Shown piece by piece: positions 46,801-58,800 of a DNA stretch of 64,000 bases. The DNA is from Bradyrhizobium sp. NFR13. Lineage in GTDB: Bacteria; Pseudomonadota; Alphaproteobacteria; Rhizobiales; Xanthobacteraceae. Numbering within the stretch: position 1 is the stretch's first letter; each line of letters starts with the position of its first letter. The notes below the pieces were generated by a model. That model made no database searches, had not been told where the DNA came from, and worked only from the letters and a program-made list of their open reading frames with translations. The DNA is taken from the NCBI RefSeq assembly GCF_900114605.1, contig NZ_FOTP01000005.1, forward strand, positions 124,001 through 188,000. The letters run 5' to 3'. The translations under genes and the position numbers were made by a program.

Positions 46801-49800
46801 TCAATGACGATACCCCGGTATCCCAGGGTATCGTGACGGCCGCGACGACGCTCGATGACGAAGCGCAGACCGTCTTCACGCCGACCAATGCCGGAGGTGC
46901 GTCTGGCGATGTAAACCCGGACACCAACACCACGTCGGGAGCCGCCGGCAGCCTGTTCACCGCCGGTGCTGATGGCTTCAAATCGGTCGCAATGACATCC
47001 GCGACCTTCAGCGTCGTCTACAAGGATGCCAACGGCTTCGCTCTAACCGAGACCGCGACCTGGGGCTCGCCCGTGGTGGGCGCCAATGGCGCCACCACCT
47101 GGACGGCGACTAGCTCGCATTACGGCTCTGCAGCGGTTCTGGTCATTGGTGCGAACGGTTCGTACACGCTGACCGTGAACGCGCCGATCGCGCATGCAAC
47201 GCCTGGAGCGGCGGAAGAGAACAAGGCGCTGACCTTCAACTTCACGGTCACTGACGGCGATGGTGACACCGCCACCGGCTCGCTGACGGTCAACGTCAAT
47301 GACGACACACCGGTGTCGAAGGGTATCGTGACGGCCGCGACAACGCTCGACGACGAAGCACAGACGGTGTTCCCAGCCAACGCCGGAGGTGTGTCTGGCG
47401 ACGTGAGCCCGGATACCAAGACGGTCTCCGGTGCTGCCGGCAGCCTCTTCAGCGCAGGCGCAGACGGCGTGAAGTCCGTTGCGATGACGTCGTCTACCTT
47501 CGGCGTCATCTACAAGGATGCCAACGGTTTCGCTCAGACAGAGACCGCGACCTGGGGCTCGCCGGTGGTGGGTGCCAATGGCCTCACGACCTGGACGGCA
47601 ACCAGCGCCCACTACACGTCTGCTGCTGTTCTGGTCATCAATGCCGACGGCTCCTACAGCTTCATCGTCAACGCCCCGGTCGTCCATCCGACCAATAGCA
47701 CGACGGAAGAGAATAAGGCACTGACCTTCAACTTCACTGTCACCGACGGCGATGGCGACACGGCGACCGGTTCGCTGACCGTCAATGTCAACGATGACAC
47801 CGTCGTTCTCGGGACTGCCGTGGCTGGCTTCGTCGATGAAGAGAATCTGGCGGGCGGCAACAAGAATGACGGCTATCCGGGCGATCTGACGGCAGCCCAG
47901 GGCGACAACGGCACGCGTTCCACATCCGGTTCGCTGGCGATCGCCTTCGGCGCCGACGGCAAGGCTGCGACCGTCACCGGCGGCACCTCGACGCAGACAT
48001 TTACGTTCAGTGGCAACAGCACGCTGACCGCAGATCTGATCGTCACCCAGGGCACGGTCAATCATCCGTCCGCCTCGGGCATCGTGTTCGGCGGTCTCAA
48101 CAATCCGATCATCATCAATGCCAATGACAGCTTGCCGTTCAAGCTGGATGCGATCGATCTCGGACTGTCGGGCGCTGCGACGACGCCGACCGTCATCTTG
48201 AAGGGCTACGATGCCAACAACAATCTCGTCGCGACCTATACGCTGAGCGTGGCCAATGTCGCATCGCTTGTGTCGGGTACGCCCACGCATTTCGATGCCA
48301 CGGGTACACCCTTCGCGAATGTGTTGATCGACCGACTCGAGATCTATACGGGTGCAGGCTTCAGCGGTTACGTGATGGCCGACAACCTGGTCGTCACGCA
48401 GAACACCGCCAGCGGCCCGATCGTGGTCGATGCCGCCGTCACCTTCAGCGATCATTCGAACGGACTGGCCAACATCGTCGTCAAGGATGCCAATGGCAAC
48501 GACGTGACTGCGTCGCTGACGTCGAACGGGCAGGCCGTTCATTATGCGATGATCGATGCCGTGACCCTGGTCGGCTACACCGGTGCCACCGCGCCGACGT
48601 CGCTGACCGACCCGCGCGTTGTGTTCTCGGCCGTTCTGTCGAGCGCCTCGGCGAACGGTTCCTACACCTTCACGCAGGTCGCAAACCTCGATCATCCGAT
48701 CGCGGGCCAGGAGGACGATCTCACCTTCACCTTCAACTTCACTGCCAAGGACGGTGACGGTGACAAGGCGAATGGACATTTCACGGTCACCGTCGATGAC
48801 GACGCTCCGGTCGCGACTGCTGCCGTGCTTACGGGCGCGGTCTATGAAAACGAACTGAGCACCGCTACCGACGATTTGTCGACGGGCACTCAGGCCGGCA
48901 ACGCAGATAACAAGAATGGCGATGCAGGTACCGACGATTCGATCTTGGTCGGGAATCTGTCCTCGCTGGTTTCAATGGGAGCGGACTCGCCAGGTACCTT
49001 TGTGGTGGAGACCACGAATCTGTCGGCGTCGCTCACTTCGCTGACTTCGGGCGGCGTTGCGCTGACCTATACGGTCGTCGGAAACACGCTGATCGCCTGG
49101 GCTGGTACGAACCAGATCTTCACCTTCGCGGTCGATGCGACGACCGGCGCTTATACGTTCACGCTTAAGGGGCAGATCGATCACGTTGCGAATTACGTGA
49201 TCGATAATGCCTCGATCCCGGTCGCAGCGATCGACCAGCCCGGCGAAATCTATGCGGTCGCGGCGATCAACGGCAATCCTCGTGCTTTTGAAGGCCGCTT
49301 GCCGGACGGCGATGTCATCATCAGCGTCACGAACAGCGGAAACACGGCCGTCAACTGGGTTCTGCATAACACTGGCGGCGGCACCGATTATCCGCTGTCG
49401 ATTGCTGCAAACACGACGATCTTTATCAACGTTGGACAAATCTCGACGCCGCCCAACGCGCATTTCGAACTGACCGGACCGGGTGCCCCGAACGGGCAGA
49501 CGACGGTGAATTCGGGTCATCAGGACATCGTCGCTACCGGCGGAACAGATGCGATTGCGCTCGATCTGTCTTCGGCGGTGACCGTCCGCGACGGGGATGG
49601 TGATACCCTTGCGCTGCACGACCAGCTCACTGTGACCATCACCGACGATGCTCCCGTGATCGTCAGCTCCGCGGTGGTTGGAACCGTCGACGAGACCAAT
49701 ACGCCCCTGGTGCAGGTCGCTTATGGCAGCCTGAAAGTCAGCATCGGCGCGGATAAGATCGGCGCGCATCTGGACTTCGGCACGGACAGCAACGGTCAGC

Positions 49801-52800
49801 CGCTGCATCCGACGGGCCTCACCTCGGACAACGTGGCCCTGGACTACGTGCTGCGCACGACCCAGTATGGCGAGAAGCAGCTCGTCGCCTTCAAGCATGG
49901 CGACACGGCCGACAATCCGGTCTTCATCGTGGCGCTCAGCTCGCCGACGAACCCGACCTATATCTTCACGCTGTACCAGAACCTCGATCACGCCGCGAAT
50001 TCGAACACGGTTGATCTCGGCTTCACGGTGCGCGTGACCGACGGGGACGGCGACTATGTCGATCAGGCGATCCACGTCAACGTGACGGATTCCGTCCCGA
50101 CCATTCCGGTGACGACTGTGCAGCGCGCAGACGTGCAGGACGATGCGCTGGTCAACGGCAATCCCGAGGCCGGCGATACCGCGACGGCGTCGGGTACGCT
50201 CAGCTTCAACTTCGGCGCGGACAGCAACGGTCATCTGTCATGGGTCAGCGCGACCCTGCCGAACAGCGGGTTCACGAGCGTTGTCAACGGCAACGTTTTC
50301 GAGATCTACCAGCTGCAGAACAGCGTGAACGTGAAGGTCTTCACGGTCACCCTCAATCCGACCACCGGTGAATATCAGGTGCAGCAGTTCGCAGCCGTCC
50401 ATCATCCGGATGGCGCCGGCGAACTCGGTGAAACCTTCAATCTCACCTATCGCGTGACCGATGGTGACGGCGATTACGTGGACGGCTCGCTCAGCGTGGT
50501 GGTCGGCGACGACGTGCCGGTGATCATTGGCAACGCGACGCAGGTCAATCTGCTCAGCAATGGCGATTTCTCGGGCGGCAGCGCCTGGCACGACGCGTCG
50601 TACGGCGCCTGGGCGACCGAAGCGACCGGCTGGAAGATCTCCGGTACGGTACCCGGTCAGACGGGCGTTCAGCTCGAGCGCGTCCCAAGCGGCTATTTCG
50701 GGGTTGTGACGTCGAATGGCGAGCCGATGGTTGACCTCGGTGCATCGCCGGGCAACATCGCAATCTCCCAGACCCTGACCGGTCTGACGGTCGGCCAGCA
50801 CTATACGCTGAGCTTCGAAATCGGCACTTACGATCCGTCGTCCTCAGGACTCCAGGTCTATTGGAACGGGCAGCTCGTCGGCACCTATGCGCCGGGCTCG
50901 ACCATGGCCATCCAGACGCTCGACCTCATCGCGGCGGGCGGTCCGAACACCGCCACCTTCAAGGAAGTCGGCAATGCATCGGACAACACCGGCACCTATC
51001 TGGCGAATGTCAGCCTGGTTCAGGCGTCGTCGACGTCGCTGCCGCTCTTCCACGCGGATATTGGCGAGGATGGCTCGTCCGTCGTGTCGCTGGTCAGCGG
51101 GACCAACTACCGCTTCGGTGCCGATGGCCCGGGCTCGGTGGCGTTCGACACCGTCCATGCCACCATTTCCACCCCGACCGGCACCCTGATCGGTGTGCCG
51201 TCGATGTCCTACGACCCGGTCACCGGCAAGGTGACGGTCAATCCGGGCTGGGGCTTCAACGGCCTGAGCGAAGGCGAGATCGCAACCCTGTCGGTGCCGT
51301 TCACGGTCACGGACTCGGATGGCGATACCAAGACCGGAATCTATCAGTTCACGATCCACGGCACGAACGATGCCGTGAGGACGTCGGAAGGCTTCCCTGA
51401 CGCAGGGACGATGACCGAATATGCGGAGACCGATCCGCGCGCAGGCTCTTCGACCGATCGCGTCGAATTCGATGCACCTCCCGGATATGGCGGTCTCAAC
51501 GGTGGCGGCTTCTGGATCTATGACGACCAGGGCGATACCCATACGCTGACCGTGACGCCGCAGGCCGCCGGTTATCTTGGGCATCTCACCGCAGTCGTCT
51601 CGGAAGAGACGGTGAACGACGGTGCAGGCTTCGTTAACTGGCAGTATCACGTCACCGACGCCGACCTGAATCCGCTGGCGCAAGGCGAAACCAAGGTCGA
51701 GAAGTTCACGATCACGGTCGCCGATGGCCATGGCAGCACCACCTCGCGCGAGATCACCGTCACGCTGGTCGGCACCAATGATGTGCCGGTGATTCACGTC
51801 GACAATGGGGACAGCGACGCGAAGTTCCTCACTGAAACCAACGTCGGCCTGACCGCCAGCGGCACGCTGAGCGTGACCGATGTCGATGTCTCCGACACTG
51901 TCACGGCAAATGTCCTGTCCGTCTCTGCGTCGGGATCAGGAATCGAGAACCACTTCACGTCAGCGCAGTTGCTGAGCTTCCTCTCGCTTGGCGCGAGCCA
52001 GGTGAAGGCGGCTGGTAGCACGATTGGTGACATCGCCTGGACGTTCAACTCGCAGGGTGAAGCGTTCGACTTCCTGCCGAATGGCTGGGAATCGAAGATC
52101 TCCTACACGATCCAGGTCTCGGACGGTCACGGTGGCGTGGACAGCCATGTGGTCGAGATCAAGATCCATGGTACCAATGACGCGCCTGTGGTCGATCTGA
52201 ACGGTGCTGCAACAGCGGGTAACGACGTCGCAGTCACCGTGGTCGAGCAGATGCCGCAGTGGATTCTGAACGGCGCGACCCTCACCGATGTCGACTCCAC
52301 GACGATGCATTCGATGACGGTCACATTGACAGCGCAGCCGGATGGGCTCGGTGTCGAGGGGCTGTCGTTTAATACGAGCGCGATGAATGCTCTGACAACG
52401 GCTGGCCTGACCTACGGCTATGACGCGACCACCGGCGTTCTCACCGTGACCGGCGATGCGTCCAACGCCGTCTACCAGACCATCATGCGCGGTGTTGTCT
52501 ATCAGTACACCGGCGATGCCCCGAGCACGGGCGACCGCACTGTGACCGTGGTGGTCAATGACGGTCTGGATAACAGCATCACGCACACGGCAACGGTGCA
52601 TGTGCTGCCCATGAACGATGCGCCGTCGCTGGCGGGGCCGCTCGCGGCAACCGTAACCGAGGGCGGCATCCATACCCTTACGGCCGCCGAACTCGGCTAC
52701 ACCGATCCGGACAACACCGCCTCCGAGGTCGTCTTCCACGTATCGAACGTCCAGCACGGCACCATCACGAATGGCGGCGCTCCGGCGACGTCATTCACGG

Positions 52801-55800
52801 CCGCCGAGCTGGCCGCCGGCCTGATCAAGTTCACCCATGACGGCTCGGAAGATTCGACGACGACCTTCCAGGTCACTGTTGAGGATGGCAACCAGGACGG
52901 CTCGACGCCGGTCCCGGGCACCTTCACCTTCACGGTGGAGGGCGTGAACGACGCGCCGGTCATCACTTCGGCACCGCTGCAGACGCATGCCGACATCTAT
53001 GCCGCTGGTTTCCTCGACTACGCGGTGACGGCGACCACCGCCGCGGACCACAAGTTCGAGATTGATCAGAATATCGACACGCAGATCGGTGCGCTGCTGG
53101 CGGCAACGCCGGCCGACATGCATGCGGTTCTGGTGGGCGTGCAGGCTGCGCTTGGCCATGCCGCCGGCTTCGCCGATGCGATCGCTGCGGTGTGGGATTA
53201 TGTCGACGATCACTACAGCTATTACGATACGGCCATCAATGCGGCCGGTGTTCGCCTTGCGATCGAATATGCCAAATACGTCCAGGACGGTGGCGCACCG
53301 CTGAGTGGCGTGGTCGTGAAATACGAAGCTGACGGCCCGGACTATGGAAACCTGCCGGACCGTGCGCAGTCAATGCATGACAATCTGCTCGGTAATCTCG
53401 ATAAGGCCTCGATCGACGACAAGTTCCTGCCCGGTGGCGCCGGCGGTTCGAACGGACCGCCGAACGGTGTTGCCGATGTGGCGCTGCATGATCAGCTGAT
53501 CGCGGAGATCGCGGCGGCGGGTCTAAGCGGTCGGCCGTACTATGCCGGATACGAGGATTCATTTGCGTCTCCGTCGCAGCAATGGGACGCGGCGCATGGC
53601 CTGCTGCCGGGCGGTACGCACCAGATCATCAGCGGCCAGCTCGCGGCCACGGATGTCGACACCAATGACGCAGGTCTTCTGACCTGGTCGCTGAACACGA
53701 CAGCGTCGCCATACGGCACGATGTCGATCGACCCGGCGACCGGTGTGTGGAGCTACGATCTCGACAACGGCCTCGCTGCAACGAAGGCGCTGCATGTTGG
53801 CGAGGTCGTGACGTTGAACTTCGTCGCGACCGTGACCGATGCTCACGGCGGCAGCGCCAGCCAGACGGTGACGATCACCATCCATGGCGGCAACGATGCA
53901 CCGGTGACGCAGAACGAGGTCTACTTCATCGACGAAGACCAGGTCCTGACGAACGCCCATCTGCTGGCCAACGACAGCGATCCGGACGGCGACGCCCTGA
54001 CGCGCGTCGGCCTGGTGACCGGTAATCCGTGGGGCCCCGCCGGTTCCACGTCGGTTACGCCCGCTGGCGACCTGACATACACACCCGTCGCGAACGAGAG
54101 CGGCTACTCAGTCCTGACCTATCAGGTCTCCGATGGGTCCAGAACGACGCCGGCCACCGTGACGATCAATGTTCGTCCCATCGCCGATGCGGCGGTGCTG
54201 TCGGCATCGGGCGGCAACGAAGACAACGCCTTTGCCATCCACATTGCCTTGGGCGATACGGACGGTTCGGAGAAGGCCACCCATATCGAACTCAGCGGCT
54301 ATCCCTCCGGCGCGACCTTCAATCAGGGCTCGCTGCAGGGCAGCGTCTGGGTGATCGATAATCCCGCCGGGATCGACCTGGCACATCTGACCATGACCCC
54401 GCCAAACAACTACAATGGTGCGTTCAACCTCGGTGTCAGCGTGACGGTCGTCGATCACGCCACGCTCACCACCGGTCTCGTAACCGATACCGCGACTTCG
54501 ACGGGCACGATCGCCGTAACGGTCAATGCGGTGAACGATCTGCCGGTGCTGACGGCGGACGATGCGACGCTCACCGAAACGGCGAGTGCGGACGCTGGAT
54601 TGCTGAGCAAGACCGGAAATATCCTGAGCAACGATCACGACGTCGATGGCGACACGCTCAGCGTGAAGACCATCCGTGCGGCGAACGGCGTCCCGACCGA
54701 TGAAAGTCCCATCGCCATCGCTCCGGGCGGCAATGTGACTTCGCATGGTATCTACGGCGATCTCGTGATGCATTCGGACGGCAGCTACACCTATACGGCG
54801 AATGCCGCCTTCGATGCGCTGGCGGACGGCGTCCAGAAGACCGACGTCTTCAAGTATGTTGCGATGGACGGGAACGGCGGCGAGGCCGCGCAATATCTGA
54901 CGATCCACCTCACCGGCGTCAACGATACGCCGGTCCCGGTCAACGACGATCAGAACCTGACCGATACCGCGGCTATCGACGCGGGTACGGTAAAAACGTT
55001 TGCCGGCAGTGTTCTGGCCAACGATCACGACGCGGAGAACGACCCGCTCACGGTGATCACGATCCGGCCCGACGCGCAGTCAGGCCCGACCTATCTCAAC
55101 GGCGCCACGACGGTCGCGCACGGCGTCTATGGCGATCTCACAATCAATACGGACGGCACCTACACCTATACGCCGAACGCGGCCTACGATGCGCTCGCCG
55201 CTGGCGTCACCGCCACCGACGTGTTCAAGTACGGCGCGTCGGACGGCAACAGTGCCCACGGCGGTTTCCTGATGTTCCACATCACCGGCGGCAACGATCC
55301 GGCGGTGTTCACCGGCACCGATACGACGAGTCTGACTGAGTCAAACGTGGCTCAGTCGACCGGCGGCACGCTTGTTGTCAATGACGTCGACAGCGCCGAC
55401 ACGCTCGTGCCGCAGGCCAACGCGGCGGGCAGCAACAATTACGGCGTTTTCAACGTCAACGCCGACGGCACCTGGACCTACACGATGAACTCGGCGCATA
55501 GCGAGTTCGTCGCGGGTCAGACCTATACCGACAAGCTGACGGTCCATTCGGCCGACGGCACTGCGCATGATCTGACGGTTAACATTCTCGGTGCCGACAA
55601 CAATCATGCGCCAGATCTCGTCAATGGCACTTACGGTGGCACGGTGACGGGGCAGGTGCATGCTTTGCCGGCCAGCGCGCTGGTCAACGGCAGCTTCGAG
55701 TCCGGGGGGACGGGATGGACTGTCACAAGCCAGGAAGGTGGAGCGAGCTTCTCGTCGAACTTCCCGGCTGATGGCTCGGGGAACTTCACCGCCAATTCGT

Positions 55801-58800
55801 TCGGCCAGGCCACAGGCATCAAGACGCAATTGACGCAGGTCGTCGATACGCTTCCGGGCCTCCAATACACCTTGTCGTTCCAGGTGCTTTCGGTGTCGCT
55901 GACCCCGGGTGCCCACGTCTATGTAAACTGGAATGGCGTTCAGGTCCTGGCCGTTGCGACGGCTCAAGCTTCAGGCAGCTATCACACCTTCACCGCCACG
56001 GTCACGGGAACAGGACACGACACCCTTCAGTTCGCTGTCGATGATCCGAACAACAATCCTGCAACCTTCGATTCCTGGCGGTTCGATGCGGTTTCGCTAA
56101 CGCCGGCTGCACATTACGAATCCACGTCGGGAACGATCGCTTTCACCGACCTGGATGCCGCCGATACCCATTCGGTGACGGTGTCGACGCCGGTGGGCAG
56201 CAACTATATCGGCACTTTCGTGCCGATGGTCGATGACGTGACTCATCAGGTCAAGTGGACCTTCTACGCCAGCGACACCGATCTGCAGGCGATGACCAGC
56301 AGCACTGCTAATCAGACCTACACCATCAAGATCAGCGACGGTCACGGCGGGTTCGATACGCAGGACGTGACGGTGATGGTTGCCAAGCATGTCGACGCGG
56401 CGCCGGTCATCACCTCATCGGCACAGACCGGCTCCGTGACCGAGGACGCCTCGATCGGTGTCGTCAATCTTGTCCAGAATCCAACTTTCGAACTGCCCGA
56501 CATCTTTAATCCCGTGCTGACGCCGTGGACCGTCAGTGGCGCAGGGCAAGTGCACATCAATGGCAGCGGCGCGAACGGTAGCGTTGATGCGGCTTACCTC
56601 GATCAAAACACGACGCTCAGCCAGACCATCACGACGCAGATCGGAACGACCTATACGATCGACTTCTTCCTGCACAATTACGGCACGCCGTTCAGCGTCA
56701 ACGTCAACGGAACACCGGTCTGGACAACGAGCAACGTCATCCAGAATTGGACGGAATATTCGGTGACGTTCACTGCGACGTCGACATCGACCGTGTTGTC
56801 CTTCGCCACCACGGGCGTAAACGGCGCCGATATTGACGAAGTCTCGGTCCAAGCGGGAACCAAGCACATCGTCGCGGGGATCGAAACGAACGCGGGAACG
56901 ATCACCTACACCGACGCCGACTTGGGTGACACCCACACTGTGGCGGCGAGCGGGCCGACATTCACATGGTCGGGTGGCTCGCTGTCGCAGGCCCAGATCG
57001 ACGCATTGACGAACGCCAGTTCGCTGACGCTGAACCCGACCGACAGCACGGGGACCGGACAGGGATCGGTTGCTTGGAAGCACAGCATCGCCGACAGCGC
57101 GATCCAGTTCCTGAACGCAGGCCAGACCTTGACCGAGACCTATACGGTCACGATCGATGACGGCCAGGGCGGCACCACATCCCAGCAGGTGACAATCACG
57201 ATCAACGGCACCAACGAGCCGGTCGCGCCGACGGGCCAAACAGGTACACTCGCTATTACCGAAGACGTGACGCGCGTCTTGACGCTGAGCGACTTTGGCT
57301 ACAGCGATGCCGACGGCGACGCGATGGCGAGCGTCAAGATCAGCTCGATATCGATCACCAACGGCAAGCTGTTGTACGGCACCTCCCAGGTGACCAACAA
57401 TCAGGTCATCTCCGCGGCCGATATTCTCGCAGGCATGTTGTCTTTCGCGCCTGCTGACGACCTCAGGAGTGGCAATAGCACCAATGGAACGTTCGCCTTC
57501 AAGGTCACCGACAGCAGCGGCATGACTGATGCCACGTCGCGGACGATGACTTTGGCTATCGGGGTAGATCAGTTCGACGCAGCAACTTCGAGCAGCTTGG
57601 GCACGACTGTGACGGCGGCGGCGCTGAACTCTGGATTCGGTTCGTACAACGAGGGCGGCGGAAGCGGCGACATCTTCCGCATCTCAACGGGTGGGGCCAC
57701 GACGTATACGAGCCTGAACTTCCTGCGCAGCGACAACAATCTGGAGATCGGTTGGTCCGCCAGTGGCGGCATCGGATATGCGACGCTGCTTGATCAGTAC
57801 GGAGCCGGCTCCAAATTCTTCGAGACGTTCCACTTCCAGAATGGCGGCTCCTACGCCGGCTACACATTGGCGGGAACGTCGAGCGGCGGCGCCTACACGT
57901 TGCTGTCCGGCCTGACGTCCAGCAGCGGTTCAAATCTCATCATCGCCGGCACTGAAGGCAACGACACCATCAGCACCGTCAATGGTACGGGCAACAACCT
58001 GTTGTTCGGCAATGGCGGCAGCGACACCATCACCGGCGGCTCGGGCAACGATCTGATTGTTGGCGGCCTCGGGAATGATACGCTTGGTGGCCGGTCAGGA
58101 AATGACACCTACGTGTTTGGCTTGACCGACGGCAACGATACCATTAGCGAATTCACCGGCACCGATCGCATCGTCATCAAGACCGGCGGTGCGGCGATGT
58201 CTGGCCTAACCGCTTTTGACGACAATACCGGCTTCTTTACCGGTAATTTGGTGATCCAGTACAACGGTCAGCAGATCACCGTTCAGAACCATTTCTTCGC
58301 AAATGGGTTCGAAATCGAGGCCATCAACTTCGACGGCGGGTCGGTGTATGGCTACGCGCTGGGAAGCACGGATTATGCGATCCCGACCGGCGTCACTGCA
58401 GATCCGTTCGAGGTCAATGGCTACCGCACCATATCAATCGCGTCCGGCAATAACTTCATCTCCGGCGAGATCGATACCGCGAATAGCATCACCGGTGGCA
58501 GCGGCAACGACATCATCTTCGGTGGCAACCAGGCTGATATCCTCACCGGCGGTAACGGCAACAATCTGATCGTCGGCGGCAAGGGCAACGACACGCTGGG
58601 CGCTGGCACCGGCAACGACGTCTACGCTTTCGGCATGACTGACGGCACCGATACGATTACGGATACCAGCGGAACCGATGCGATCTTCATCGCGACCCGT
58701 GGTGCCGCGATGTCGATGCTTACTGCGACCGACAACAACAATGGTAACAGCCACGGCGATCTGGTGATCCAGTACAATGGACAGCAGGTCACGGTGGTGA

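Noticed and set aside
47043-48779. 578-residue open frame on the minus strand inside the adhesin gene
   Set aside because: It is the antisense of repeat DNA with Arg/Gly/Asp-rich composition and no domain; long antisense frames are common over GC-rich repeats.
41358-50529. Regular DNA repeats that might suggest a CRISPR array
   Set aside because: Units are 480-690 bases, in frame and protein-coding; no short identical repeats with unique spacers.
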